Shown: positions 42,019-54,011, counted from the stretch's first letter. The stretch: DNA of 64,000 nucleotides from Pseudomonas nitroreducens (GCF_014204515.1 NZ_JACHLI010000014.1:106744-170743), one strand, 5' to 3'. Notes: generated from the sequence alone by a model not told the origin. Program-made: numbers and translations.

Positions 42019-43191
42019 ATGTCCGCCCAGACCGCCCCCTCCACGTCCACCACCCTGCAGGTGGTGTCCGTTGTCCTGTTTACCTTCATCGCCTACCTGA
42101 CCATCGGCATCCCGCTGGCCGTGTTGCCCGGCTACGTGCACAGCGACCTGGGCTTCGGCTCTGTGATGGCGGGCCTGGTGATCAGTATCCAGTACCTCGC
42201 CACCCTGCTCACCCGCCCCTACGCCGGCAAGGTGATCGACACCCTCGGCCCCAAGCGCGCGGTGCTCTACGGCATGCTCGGCTGCGCCGGCAGCGGCGCA
42301 CTGATGCTCGGTTCCTGGGCGATGCAGGGTCTGCCGTGGCTCAGCCTCGGCCTGCTGATGGTCGCGCGGCTGGTGCTGGGCACCTCGGAAAGCCTGGTGG
42401 GCAGCGCCTCGATTGCCTGGGGTATCGATCGCGTCGGTGCGGCGAACACCGCCAAGGTGATTTCCTGGAACGGTATCGCCAGCTATGGCGCCCTGGCCAT
42501 CGGCGCGCCGCTGGGCGTGCTGATGGTCGGCCAGCTCGGGTTGGCCAGCCTGGGTGGCAGCGTGGTCCTGCTGGCCGCGCTGGGTTTTGCCCTGGCCTGG
42601 CCGAAACGCGCGGCGGCGCTGGTGCATGGCGAGCGCATGCCCTTCCACCACGTGCTGGGCCGTGTCTTCCCCCACGGCATGGGCCTGGCGCTGGGCGGCA
42701 TCGGTTTCGGCACCATCGCCACCTTCATCACCCTGTACTACGCCAGCCTCGGCTGGAAGGACGCCGTCTACTGTTTGACTGCTTTCGGCGGCTGCTTCAT
42801 CGGCGCGCGCCTGCTGTTCGCCAATGCCATCAACCGCCATGGCGGCTTCCGCGTGGCCATTGCCTGCCTGTCGGTGGAAAGCCTCGGCCTGCTGCTGTTG
42901 TGGAACGCCCCGACACCCTGGATCGCCCTGGCCGGCGCGGCGCTGACCGGCTTCGGTTTCTCCCTGGTATTCCCCGCACTGGGCGTGGAAGCCGTCGGCC
43001 TGGTGCCCGCTTCCAACCGCGGCGCCGCGCTGGGTGCCTACTCGCTGTTCATCGACGTATCCCTGGGCGTCACCGGGCCGCTGATGGGCGCGGTGGCCAG
43101 CGGCTTCGGCTTCGGTTCGATCTTTCTCTGTGCCGCACTGGCGGCATTCAGCGGATTGATCCTCAGCCTCTGGCTGTACCAGCGCTCCTGA
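42019..43191 (+). CDS. MFS transporter, YhhS-like
   Basis: A 390-residue major-facilitator protein with twelve hydrophobic helices. The loop after helix 2 contains RPYAGKVIDTLGPKRAVL, a standard motif A variant. The sequence resembles the YhhS/YfcJ (UPF0226) efflux group in the GIPLAVLPGYVHSDLGF start and the SESLVGSASIAWGIDRVG stretch. Substrate is unknown; some members confer tolerance to herbicides or sugars. It stands alone between repeats and an OprD gene. Confidence 0.9.
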   Translation: MSAQTAPSTSTTLQVVSVVLFTFIAYLTIGIPLAVLPGYVHSDLGFGSVMAGLVISIQYLATLLTRPYAGKVIDTLGPKRAVLYGMLGCAGSGALMLGSWAMQGLPWLSLGLLMVARLVLGTSESLVGSASIAWGIDRVGAANTAKVISWNGIASYGALAIGAPLGVLMVGQLGLASLGGSVVLLAALGFALAWPKRAAALVHGERMPFHHVLGRVFPHGMGLALGGIGFGTIATFITLYYASLGWKDAVYCLTAFGGCFIGARLLFANAINRHGGFRVAIACLSVESLGLLLLWNAPTPWIALAGAALTGFGFSLVFPALGVEAVGLVPASNRGAALGAYSLFIDVSLGVTGPLMGAVASGFGFGSIFLCAALAAFSGLILSLWLYQRS

Positions 43192-43310
43192 TATCCGCCT
43201 GCACGCCCTGCGCGGCAATCCGTCGCGACGGCGGCCATTGCCGTCGAGCCGCCGCGATCCGGCGGCCAACGCCGCTGATCAGATCAGCATGACAGGAGCG
43301 TGACAGGGAC

Positions 43311-43445
43311 TGGACGAAAAAGTTCGATCCTCTGTTATCATCCCGCGGCGCCGGGGCGACCACGCCCCGAATACAACCAAAAGAACATGCCAGCACAGAA
43401 CTCCACCTACCCCGTTCACGCACTTCGGGGCGGAGAGCTTTTTTC
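43311..43445 (+). promoter_or_regulatory. Candidate promoter and hairpin leader of OprD gene
   Basis: A possible promoter TGGACG (43311-43316) and TGTTAT (43333-43338) with a 16-base spacer is followed by a perfect stem CGGGGCG-ACCA-CGCCCCG (43352-43369). A second stem CCCCG/CGGGG (43410-43430) precedes a T-rich run at 43439-43450. The leader is about 140 bases and could allow attenuation or give a stable 5' end. Assigned by eye. Confidence 0.4.
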
Positions 43446-43482
43446 TTTCTGTTCGCTGGCGCTGCACCGTTAAGGAATCAAG

Positions 43483-44760
43483 ATGCTGAACCACCGGATC
43501 AGTCTGCTCGCACTGGGGATCCTCGCTTCGACCGCCGCCATGGCCGAAGACCAGTCCACCGCCAAGGGCTTCGTCGAAGACAGCCACCTGGACCTGTTCT
43601 TCCGCAACGCCTACATGAACCGTGACTACAAGCACGGTCGTGACGACAAGGCCGAGTGGGGCCAGGCCGCCACCGCCACCTTCACCTCCGGCTTCACCCA
43701 GGGCACCGTCGGCTTCGGCGTTGACGCGTTCGGCATGTACGCCCTGCGCCTGGACGGCGGCAAGGGCAAGAGCGGCGCCGCCGGCATCGACTTCTTCAAG
43801 CAGGGCGACAGCGGCGAAGCCGCCAACGACCTGGCCCGCGCCGGTGGTGCGGTGAAGGCTCGCTTCTCCAACACCGTGATCAAGTACGGTGACCAGATGC
43901 CGGCCCTGCCGGTACTCAGCTACGACAACTCCCGCCTGCTGCCGGAAAGCTTCACCGGCACCCTGATCACCTCCAAGGAGATCGAAGGCCTGGAGCTGAA
44001 CGTCGGCCGCTTCACTTCGGAAACCCGCAAGAGCGCCGAAGGGCGTGACAGCGGCGGCCTGAAGCGCATCGACGTGTTCGGCGGCAGCTACAAGTTCACC
44101 GACAACTTCAGCGGCTCGCTGTACGGCTACGAGAGCGAAGACGTCGCTCGCAAGCAGTACATGAACCTGAACTACGTCATCCCGGTGGCCGACAAGCAGT
44201 CCCTGACCCTGGACTTCAACGGCTACCGCACCCGCGTCAACGAAGACTTCGCTGCCGACCACGGCATCGACGGCACCAAGAACACCATCTGGAGCCTGTC
44301 GGCCGCCTACAACATCGGCGCGCACACCTTCATGGTCGCGCACCAGCGCAACAACGGCGACTCCGGCTACAACTACGGCTGGTACCAGAACCAGGGCGGC
44401 CTGGGCGATGGCGGCACCACCATCTGGCTGGCCAACTCCTACTGGTCGGACTTCAACGGCGAGGACGAGCGCTCCTGGCAGGGCAGCTACAGCCTGGACT
44501 TCTCCGAGTACGGCGTACCGGGCCTGAGCTACACAGTGGCCTATGTCTACGGCGACAACATCAAGACCGCCGAGACCAGCAACGGCAAAGAGCGCGAAAT
44601 CTTCAACCAGCTGAAGTACGTGGTACCGAGCGGCCCGGCCAAGGACCTGTCGGTCAAGCTGCGCGGTTCCTGGCTGCGCGTGTCCAACGACGCCCGCTCC
44701 TACAACGACGACGGCAACGAAGTGCGCGTCTTCGTCGAGTACCCGGTCAACATCTTCTGA
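43483..44760 (+). CDS. OprD-family outer-membrane porin
   Basis: A 425-residue porin with signal peptide (ISLLALGILASTAAMA, cleavage near 22), then the family start KGFVEDSHLDLFFRNAYMNRDY, FTSGFTQGTVGFGVDAFGMYALRL and a closing strand VRVFVEYPVNIF. The GDQMPALPVLSYDNSRLLPE loop is typical of the OprD/OprE-like subgroup. It takes up a small nutrient, probably an amino acid or carboxylate. A terminator follows. It is clearly a different subgroup from the porin at 37527. Confidence 0.93.
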   Translation: MLNHRISLLALGILASTAAMAEDQSTAKGFVEDSHLDLFFRNAYMNRDYKHGRDDKAEWGQAATATFTSGFTQGTVGFGVDAFGMYALRLDGGKGKSGAAGIDFFKQGDSGEAANDLARAGGAVKARFSNTVIKYGDQMPALPVLSYDNSRLLPESFTGTLITSKEIEGLELNVGRFTSETRKSAEGRDSGGLKRIDVFGGSYKFTDNFSGSLYGYESEDVARKQYMNLNYVIPVADKQSLTLDFNGYRTRVNEDFAADHGIDGTKNTIWSLSAAYNIGAHTFMVAHQRNNGDSGYNYGWYQNQGGLGDGGTTIWLANSYWSDFNGEDERSWQGSYSLDFSEYGVPGLSYTVAYVYGDNIKTAETSNGKEREIFNQLKYVVPSGPAKDLSVKLRGSWLRVSNDARSYNDDGNEVRVFVEYPVNIF

Positions 44761-44777
44761 TGACCTGACCCGGCTCG

Positions 44778-44817
44778 AAAAAACGCCCCGTGGCAGCGAT
44801 GCCACGGGGCGTTTTTC
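44778..44817 (+). terminator. Intrinsic terminator
   Basis: AAAAAACGCCCCGTGGC, loop AGCGAT, GCCACGGGGCG and a T-run. It ends the OprD gene and can also act on the convergent small membrane gene. Confidence 0.9.
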
Positions 44818-44831
44818 ATTGCCGGCGCTGG

Positions 44832-45113
44832 CTACTCCAGGCCACGTCGCCGTGACAACCCCGGCAGCGGCGGCAAGGCCATGCGCAGGATATGCAGGCA
44901 CACCAGCAGGATCACCCCGCCCGCCAGCAGCGAACCGACGCGCTGGGCAGGTTCCAGGGTCTCATTGAGGGTATTGAGGAACAGCATGGCACTGCCGCCG
45001 AGCAGGCAGGCGAGCAGGAAAGTGCAGAGGATGTAGATCTTCAGCGTCAACAGACGCCAGTGCCAGCGCATGCGACGACGCGCGGGCACTTCATCGCGGG
45101 GAAGTTGCGGCAT
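44832..45113 (-). CDS. Small two-helix membrane protein
   Basis: A 93-residue protein. A basic N-terminus (PARRRMRWHWR) precedes one hydrophobic helix (about residues 25-45, KIYILCTFLLACLLGGSAMLF) and a second at about 60-78 (GSLLAGGVILLVCLHIL), ending in a basic tail. This predicts an inner-membrane protein with both ends in the cytoplasm. I do not recognise a family. It is convergent with the OprD gene. Confidence 0.6.
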   Translation of the reverse strand: MPQLPRDEVPARRRMRWHWRLLTLKIYILCTFLLACLLGGSAMLFLNTLNETLEPAQRVGSLLAGGVILLVCLHILRMALPPLPGLSRRRGLE

Positions 45114-45268
45114 GTTCCCTTGCCTCCTGACCGGTTTCTGACGGGCTCACGCAACAGCGGAATGCGACGTCGAGATAGTGGCAGGATGCTAGCTATGAGA
45201 AATCAAAATGCCAAGGTGCGCAGCGCAGGATCACCCTGTTCCGGGCCGCACACCGATGAACGGCAGGC

Positions 45269-46219
45269 TCAGCGCACCACGCTGTTGATGTCATGGCGGT
45301 TGAGCGAGGTGCGCATTTCCTCGTACCACTCGGGGATCACGTCCTTGAGCCGCTCCTTGGCGTCTTCCAGCTTGAACGGCTGGGTGTAGCGCTTCTTGCG
45401 GTAGGAATAGATGTAGTAGGTGCCGTCGCGGTAGAGGATGCGGTCGAAGGTGTAGAAGCCGATGTGTGTGCCGTTGCAACGCGCGGTCAGCACCATGTCG
45501 CCCTCTTCGTAAGGCAGCACGCCCTCGGCGCATTCGTAGGTGAAGAACTCGCGCACGTCGTCCCAGTCCACGCCGTCGCTGCTGGCGTGCAGGAAGGCCT
45601 CGGCCTTCTCTTCGGAATCGTCGGAGTGGTCGCTGTACCAGATGAACAGCGGGATGCTCTGGTTGGTCTCGTCGCCCAGCCAGCTCTCGCCGTCCAGGTA
45701 CTGCGCGCTGCGCGCCAGGCTGGCCTGCACACGACGATGGCTCTGGCGGTACTCCTCCAGTTGCTCGTCGAAGGCCGGGGCATCTTCACCCAGCACAACG
45801 CCTTCCATGCCCTTGATCTCCGTGGCGCGCGCCAGGTAATCGGCATACAGCGCCGCGTCCTGGATCACCGTGCAGGTATCGCGGGTCAGGCTCAGGCCGA
45901 CCTCGGTGAAGTTGGCGCTGCCCAGGATCACCACGTCCGGCTCCACCAGGATCAGCTTCCAGTGCACGCTGTTCTGCGCACGGAAATCCACGTGCAGGGT
46001 GACGCCGGCGCCGCAGTCGCGGACGCAGAAATCGATGAAGTCCGGTGAGGTGAAGGAGTTGATGGTGCCCACCAGCAGGTCGAGGCGGTTGCCTTTCTCC
46101 ACCAGGGTTTCGATCAGCGACTCGGTTTCACTGGCGGAGGCCGAGACGACGGTGATCAGCTTGCCGCTGAGCTGCTCCAGGTACTGCTTGAGCGATTTTT
46201 GAGCGTTAAGGATTTTCAT
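45269..46219 (-). CDS. Phospholipase-D-like domain protein
   Basis: The 316-residue protein has one PLD half-site in its first third: VHWKLILVEPDVVILGSANFTEVGL, with His86 and Lys88, but Glu93 at the position usually taken by Asp. A second HKD motif is not visible, so a homodimer would be needed for catalysis. The C-terminal half (DVREFFTYECAEGVLPYEEGDMVL, FYTFDRILYRDGTYYIYSYRKKRY) looks like a separate small beta domain. There is no signal peptide. The start at 46219 follows a GGGGG run; the upstream extension to 46537 antisense to the ABC-F start is rejected. Neighbours do not reveal a partner such as a helicase or nuclease. Confidence 0.7.
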   Translation of the reverse strand: MKILNAQKSLKQYLEQLSGKLITVVSASASETESLIETLVEKGNRLDLLVGTINSFTSPDFIDFCVRDCGAGVTLHVDFRAQNSVHWKLILVEPDVVILGSANFTEVGLSLTRDTCTVIQDAALYADYLARATEIKGMEGVVLGEDAPAFDEQLEEYRQSHRRVQASLARSAQYLDGESWLGDETNQSIPLFIWYSDHSDDSEEKAEAFLHASSDGVDWDDVREFFTYECAEGVLPYEEGDMVLTARCNGTHIGFYTFDRILYRDGTYYIYSYRKKRYTQPFKLEDAKERLKDVIPEWYEEMRTSLNRHDINSVVR

Positions 46220-46454
46220 ACAGCCCCCACCAGAATTCTGAACACCGAATTCTGCTGCAGGACACTGGCGGGTTTCAACTGTCGGCTGTGCCATACGCCC
46301 ATGAACCGGGCGCTGCAGCGGCAAAACATGCAAGGCGGGTCGCTGCTGTGGCATAATAGGCGGCTTTGTCAGGTCGCCTCCGAGCGCCGCCTTCCCTGCC
46401 CGCCCGCGCCGCTCGCGCCCGGCGCGCATCATGTTCCAGCCAAGGGTTACCCAG

Positions 46455-48044
<1,590 letters not shown>

Positions 48045-48062
48045 TCTCTCTCTGCGCGCAAT

Positions 48063-48093
48063 GAAAAAGCCCCGCCAAGTGCGGGGCTTTTTC
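48063..48093 (+). terminator. Intrinsic terminator after ybiT
   Basis: GAAAAAGCCCCGC, a CAAGT loop, GCGGGGCTTTTTC. A strong stem with T-run 18 bases after the ABC-F stop codon. Confidence 0.9.
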
Positions 48094-48145
48094 TTGGGTT
48101 CCCTGTCGCAGCGAGCTTGCCCGCGAACCAGGGCAGGCGCTGGGG

Positions 48146-48246
48146 CGGCAGCGAAACGATCGCGGGCGGAGTCCGCTCCTACGCTCCAGGCGAGAACGGT
48201 GCCGGCTGACGCAGGAGCGGACTCCGTCCGCGATGGCTCCCCGGCC
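48146..48246. repeat. REP cluster related to the block after the GlxA-type gene
   Basis: The segment from CGGCAGCGAAACGATCGCGG to GATGGCTCCCCGGCC matches 29619-29722 with few changes, including two oppositely oriented GGAGCGGACTCCGTCCGCGAT units. It fills the gap between ybiT and bkdR. Confidence 0.8.
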
Positions 48247-48286
48247 ACGCCCAGGCCAAGGCGTGCGCTCCAGGAAACGCCCCGAT

Positions 48287-48748
48287 TCAGATCGGCGGAG
48301 CCGAACGCAGCATCACCGACTTCAGCGCGAAGGCCGACTTGATCCCCGCCACGCCGGGAATCTGCGTCAGGGTGTTGGTCAGGAACAGCTGGTACGCCGA
48401 CAGGTCCTTCACCACCACCCGCAGCATGTAGTCGGCGTCGCCGGTCATCTGGAAGCAGCTCATCACCTGGGGCGCCTGGACGATGCGTTCTTCGAACCGG
48501 GCGAGGTAGTCGCCGGTCTGTTTTTCCAGGGACACCGAGACGAACACGCTCATGCCGCCGGACAGGCGTTCTTCATCGAGCCGCGCGAAATAGCCCTGGA
48601 TGTACTGCTCTTCCTCCAGGCGGCGCACCCGGCGAAGGGTCGGGGTCAGCGACAGGCCGATGTTCTGCGCCAGGTCGCGCCAGGACAGGCGGCCGTCATC
48701 GGCCAGGGCGCGGAGGATTTTCAGGTCGGTGCGGTCAAGGTCAGCCAT
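48287..48748 (-). CDS. bkdR: Lrp/AsnC-family activator BkdR
   Basis: A 153-residue Lrp-type regulator: an N-terminal winged helix-turn-helix (LDRTDLKILRALADDGRLSWRDLAQNIGLSLTP) and a C-terminal ligand-binding RAM domain (SVFVSVSLEKQTGDYLARFEE, MTGDADYMLRVVVKDL, ALKSVML). It is divergent from bkdA1, the position held by BkdR in P. putida, where the protein activates the operon with branched-chain amino acids as effectors. The name rests mainly on this context. Confidence 0.85.
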   Translation of the reverse strand: MADLDRTDLKILRALADDGRLSWRDLAQNIGLSLTPTLRRVRRLEEEQYIQGYFARLDEERLSGGMSVFVSVSLEKQTGDYLARFEERIVQAPQVMSCFQMTGDADYMLRVVVKDLSAYQLFLTNTLTQIPGVAGIKSAFALKSVMLRSAPPI

Positions 48749-48847
48749 TTTCCGTCGTACTACTCAGTGCTGTTTTTATAGTTCAAACACACTAATCCTG
48801 AAGCTTACAGCTAGTCAATTTGGAGCAAAAAACCACTCGGTCACACC

Positions 48848-48853
48848 TATACT
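48848..48853 (+). promoter_or_regulatory. Candidate -10 element of the bkd operon
   Basis: TATACT lies 34 bases before the leader ORF and 168 bases before bkdA1. The matching -35 region (CAAAAA at a 17-base spacing) is poor, as expected for a promoter that needs an activator such as BkdR. Confidence 0.35.
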
Positions 48854-48886
48854 GAAACCACAACTACAACAACCGAGGACCTCACC

Positions 48887-48988
48887 ATGAGTGATGTCAC
48901 CCCCCGCCACGCGACCCCGCGCGGCACCCGCACCGTAGCCCTACCCGGCCGGGTGCGCCCGCCAGGCATGGCCGCTTCCGTCTGCTGA
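48887..48988 (+). CDS. Possible leader peptide upstream of bkdA1
   Basis: A 33-codon ORF starts with ATG after a CGAGGA site at a good distance and ends 32 bases before the bkdA1 ATG. The product is rich in Arg, Pro and Thr (TPRHATPRGTRTV, GRVRPPG) and not in branched-chain residues, so a classic attenuator for Val/Leu/Ile is unlikely. Its start context is better than chance. It could act in translation coupling or be non-functional. Confidence 0.35.
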   Translation: MSDVTPRHATPRGTRTVALPGRVRPPGMAASVC

Positions 48989-49020
48989 TCCACACCCACG
49001 ATCACAACTGGAGACCCGCC

Positions 49021-50253
49021 ATGACCGATTACGCCCCACTCCGCCTGCACGTCCCCGAACCCACCGGGCGCCCGGGCTGCAAGACCGACTTCTCCTACCT
49101 GCACCTGTCGCCCGCCGGCGAGGTGCGCAAACCCGACATCGACGTGGAACCGGCACAGACCACCGACCTGGCCTTCAGCCTGGTGCGCGTGCTCGACGCG
49201 GACGGCAAGGCCGTCGGCCCCTGGGCCCCGGAGCTGAGTCACGAGCAGCTGCTGCGCGGCATGCGCCTGATGCTCAAGACACGCCTCTTCGACGCGCGCA
49301 TGCTCACCGCCCAGCGCCAGAAGAAGATGTCCTTCTACATGCAGTGCCTGGGTGAAGAGGCCATCGCCACCGCCCACACCATGGCCCTGCGCGACGGCGA
49401 CATGACCTTCCCGACCTACCGTCAGCAAGGCATCCTGATCACCCGCGATTACCCGCTGAAAGACATGATCTGCCAGCTGCTCTCCAACGAGCAGGACCCG
49501 CTCAAGGGCCGCCAGCTGCCGATCATGTACTCCAGCCGCGAGAAGGGTTTCTTCTCGATTTCCGGCAACCTCGCCACCCAGTTCATCCAGGCCGTCGGCT
49601 GGGGCATGGCCTCGGCGATCAAGGGCGATACGAAGATTTCCTCCGCCTGGATCGGCGACGGCGCCACCGCCGAATCCGACTTCCACACCGCCCTCACCTT
49701 CGCCCACGTCTACCGCGCGCCGGTGATCCTCAACGTGGTCAACAACCAGTGGGCGATCTCCACCTTCCAGGCCATCGCCGGCGGTGAAGGCACCACCTTC
49801 GCCAACCGTGGCGTGGGTTGCGGCATCGCCTCGCTACGGGTCGACGGCAACGACTTCCTCGCCGTCTACGCCGCCTCGCAGTGGGCCGCCGAGCGCGCCC
49901 GCCGTGGCCATGGCCCGAGCCTGATCGAGTGGGTCACCTATCGCGCCGGCCCGCACTCCACCTCGGACGATCCGTCCAAGTACCGTCCCGCCGACGATGC
50001 GGAGAACTTCCCCCTGGGCGACCCCATCGCCCGCCTCAAGCAGCACCTGATCGGCCTCGGCATCTGGTCCGAGGAGCAGCAGGAAGCGCTGAAGAAGGAG
50101 CTGGAAGCCGAAGTGATCGCCGCGCAGAAAGAGGCCGAGCGCCACGGCTCCCTGGTGGACGGCCACGTGTTCAGCGCCGCCAACCTGTTCGACGACGTCT
50201 ACAAGGACCTGCCGGAACACCTGCGCCGGCAGCGCCAGGAGCTTGGGGTATGA
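49021..50253 (+). CDS. bkdA1: 2-oxoisovalerate dehydrogenase E1 component, alpha subunit
   Basis: BkdA1 is the thiamine-diphosphate-binding alpha subunit of the branched-chain 2-oxoacid dehydrogenase complex, which converts keto acids of valine, leucine and isoleucine to acyl-CoA. The 410-residue protein carries the ThDP motif GDGATAESDFHTALTFAHVYRAPVILNVVNNQWAI split over residues 215-255, and the phosphorylation-loop region TYRAGPHSTSDDPSKYR. The N-terminal 40 residues are those of Pseudomonas Bkd. GGAGACC precedes the start. Its stop overlaps the bkdA2 start (ATGA). Confidence 0.97.
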   Translation: MTDYAPLRLHVPEPTGRPGCKTDFSYLHLSPAGEVRKPDIDVEPAQTTDLAFSLVRVLDADGKAVGPWAPELSHEQLLRGMRLMLKTRLFDARMLTAQRQKKMSFYMQCLGEEAIATAHTMALRDGDMTFPTYRQQGILITRDYPLKDMICQLLSNEQDPLKGRQLPIMYSSREKGFFSISGNLATQFIQAVGWGMASAIKGDTKISSAWIGDGATAESDFHTALTFAHVYRAPVILNVVNNQWAISTFQAIAGGEGTTFANRGVGCGIASLRVDGNDFLAVYAASQWAAERARRGHGPSLIEWVTYRAGPHSTSDDPSKYRPADDAENFPLGDPIARLKQHLIGLGIWSEEQQEALKKELEAEVIAAQKEAERHGSLVDGHVFSAANLFDDVYKDLPEHLRRQRQELGV

Positions 50254-51302
50254 ATGCCATGAACCCGCAACACGAGAACGCCCAGGCGGTCACCAGCATG
50301 ACCATGATCCAGGCGCTGCGCTCGGCCATGGACGTGATGCTCGAGCGCGACGACAACGTCGTGGTGTTCGGCCAGGACGTCGGCTACTTCGGCGGCGTGT
50401 TCCGCTGCACCGAGGGCCTGCAGAAGAAGTACGGCACCTCGCGGGTGTTCGATGCGCCGATCTCCGAGAGCGGCATCATCGGCGCCGCCGTCGGCATGGG
50501 CGCCTACGGTCTGCGCCCGGTGGTGGAAATCCAGTTCGCCGACTACGTCTACCCGGCCACCGACCAGTTGGTCTCGGAAGCCGCGCGCATCCGCTACCGC
50601 TCGGTCAACGACTTCACCGTGCCCATGGTGGTCCGCATGCCCTGCGGCGGCGGCATCTACGGCGGGCAGACCCACAGCCAGAGCCCGGAAGCGATGTTCA
50701 CCCAGGTCTGCGGCCTGCGCACCGTCATGCCCTCCAACCCGTACGACGCCAAGGGCCTGCTGATCGCCTGCATCGAGAACGACGACCCGGTGATCTTCCT
50801 CGAACCCAAGCGCCTGTATAACGGCCCGTTCGACGGCCACCACGACCGCCCGGTGACGCCCTGGTCCAAGCACCCCGCCAGCCAGGTGCCGGAGGGTTAC
50901 TACAGCGTGCCGCTGGACAAGGCGGCCATCGCCCGCCCCGGCTCCGAACTGACCGTGCTGACCTACGGCACCACCGTCTACGTGGCCCAGACCGCCGCCG
51001 AGGAAACCGGCATCGACGCCGAGATCATCGACCTGCGCAGCCTCTGGCCGCTGGACCTGGACACCATCGTCGAGTCGGTGAAGAAGACCGGCCGCTGCGT
51101 CATCGTCCACGAAGCCACCCGCACCTGCGGCTACGGCGCCGAGCTGATGTCACTGGTGCAGGAAAACTGCTTCCACCACCTCGAAGCGCCGATTGCCCGC
51201 GTCACCGGTTGGGACACGCCCTACCCGCACGCCCAGGAATGGGACTACTTCCCCGGCCCCGCCCGCGTCGGCGCGGCCTTCAAGCGCGCCATGGAGGTCT
51301 GA
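50250..51302 (+). CDS. bkdA2: 2-oxoisovalerate dehydrogenase E1 component, beta subunit
   Basis: The 350-residue beta subunit pairs with BkdA1 as an alpha2-beta2 tetramer. It holds the transketolase-type pyrimidine domain (VFGQDVGYFGGVFRCTEGL, FDAPISESGIIGAAVGMG, EIQFADYVYPATDQL) and the C-terminal transketolase domain (VLTYGTTVYVAQTA, IIDLRSLWPLD, VHEATRTCGYGAEL). The start at 50250 overlaps bkdA1 by four bases. An in-frame ATG nine bases later is a possible alternative. It is followed directly by bkdB. Confidence 0.97.
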   Translation: MNAMNPQHENAQAVTSMTMIQALRSAMDVMLERDDNVVVFGQDVGYFGGVFRCTEGLQKKYGTSRVFDAPISESGIIGAAVGMGAYGLRPVVEIQFADYVYPATDQLVSEAARIRYRSVNDFTVPMVVRMPCGGGIYGGQTHSQSPEAMFTQVCGLRTVMPSNPYDAKGLLIACIENDDPVIFLEPKRLYNGPFDGHHDRPVTPWSKHPASQVPEGYYSVPLDKAAIARPGSELTVLTYGTTVYVAQTAAEETGIDAEIIDLRSLWPLDLDTIVESVKKTGRCVIVHEATRTCGYGAELMSLVQENCFHHLEAPIARVTGWDTPYPHAQEWDYFPGPARVGAAFKRAMEV

Positions 51303-52589
51303 ATGGGCACTCACGTCATCAAGATGCCGGACATCGGCGAAGGCATCGCCGAGGTCGAGCTGGTGGAGTGGCATGTCCAGGTCGGCGACGAGGTCCACGA
51401 GGACCAGCTGCTGGCGGAAGTCATGACCGACAAGGCCACGGTGGAAATCCCCTCGCCGGTAGCCGGCAAGATCCTCGCCCTGGGCGGCGTGCCCGGCCAG
51501 GTGATGGCCGTGGGCGGCGAGCTGATCCGTCTGGAAGTGGAAGGCCACGGCAACCATCGCGAAGCCGCACAGCCGAAAGCCCAGGAACAGGCCCCGCCGC
51601 CGAAGGCGGAAGCCAAGCCCGCCGCCGTCGCCGAAGCACCAAAACCCGCGCCGCGTGTCGAGAGCAAACCCGTTGCCCCGGCCGCACGCCCTGCCACGAT
51701 TGCCGCCCCGCGCCGCGCGCCGGGTGAAAAACCGCTGGCCTCGCCGGCAGTGCGCCAGCGTGCCCGCGACCTGGGCGTGGAGCTGCAGTTCGTCCAGGGC
51801 AGCGGCCCGGCCGGGCGCATACTGCGCGAAGACCTGGAGCACTTCCTCGAACACGGCGGCGCGACCATCGCCTCCGGCTACGCCGCACGCCACGACGAGC
51901 ACCAGATCCCGGTGATCGGCCTGCGCCGCAAGATCGCGCAGAAGATGGCCGAGGCCAAGCGGCGCATCCCGCACTTCAGCTACGTCGAGGAAATCGACGT
52001 CACCGACCTGGAAGACCTGCGCGTCCACCTCAACGCCAAGCACAGCGCGGCGCGCGGCAAGCTCACCCTGCTGCCCTTCATCGCCCGCGCCATGGTCGTC
52101 GCCCTGCGCGACTTCCCGCAGCTCAATGCGCGCTACGACGATGATGCCGACGTGATCACCCGCTACGGCGCCGTGCACCTGGGCGTCGCCACCCAGAGCG
52201 ACAATGGCCTGATGGTGCCGGTGCTGCGCAACGCCGAATCGCGCGACCTGTGGGGCAATGCCGCGGAAGTGGCGCGTCTCGCCGAAGCCGCGCGCCACGG
52301 CAAGGCCAGCCGCGAGGAACTGTCCGGCTCGACCATCACCCTGAGCAGCCTCGGCGCCCTGGGCGGCATCGTCAGCACGCCGGTGATCAACTACCCGGAA
52401 GTGGCCATCGTCGGGGTCAACCGCATGGTCGAGCGGCCCATGGTGATCAACGGGCAGATCGTCGTGCGCAAGATGATGAACCTGTCCTCGTCCTTCGATC
52501 ACCGCGTGGTCGACGGCATGGACGCAGCGGCCTTCATCCAGGCCGTGCGCGCCCTGCTCGAACATCCCGCCACCCTGTTCATCGATTGA
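51303..52589 (+). CDS. bkdB: Branched-chain 2-oxoacid dehydrogenase E2 (dihydrolipoyl acyltransferase)
   Basis: BkdB forms the core of the complex and transfers the acyl group to CoA. The 428-residue protein has an N-terminal lipoyl domain with the modified Lys44 in MTDKATVEI, an Ala/Pro/Lys-rich flexible linker (about residues 80-140), an E1/E3-binding domain (ASPAVRQRARDLGVEL and GPAGRILREDL), and a catalytic domain ending with SSSFDHRVVDGMDAA, which holds the active-site His and Asp. A single lipoyl domain is normal. The ATG starts immediately after the bkdA2 stop. Confidence 0.97.
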   Translation: MGTHVIKMPDIGEGIAEVELVEWHVQVGDEVHEDQLLAEVMTDKATVEIPSPVAGKILALGGVPGQVMAVGGELIRLEVEGHGNHREAAQPKAQEQAPPPKAEAKPAAVAEAPKPAPRVESKPVAPAARPATIAAPRRAPGEKPLASPAVRQRARDLGVELQFVQGSGPAGRILREDLEHFLEHGGATIASGYAARHDEHQIPVIGLRRKIAQKMAEAKRRIPHFSYVEEIDVTDLEDLRVHLNAKHSAARGKLTLLPFIARAMVVALRDFPQLNARYDDDADVITRYGAVHLGVATQSDNGLMVPVLRNAESRDLWGNAAEVARLAEAARHGKASREELSGSTITLSSLGALGGIVSTPVINYPEVAIVGVNRMVERPMVINGQIVVRKMMNLSSSFDHRVVDGMDAAAFIQAVRALLEHPATLFID

Positions 52590-52604
52590 CCCAAGGCCGC
52601 TGAC

Positions 52605-54011
<1,407 letters not shown>

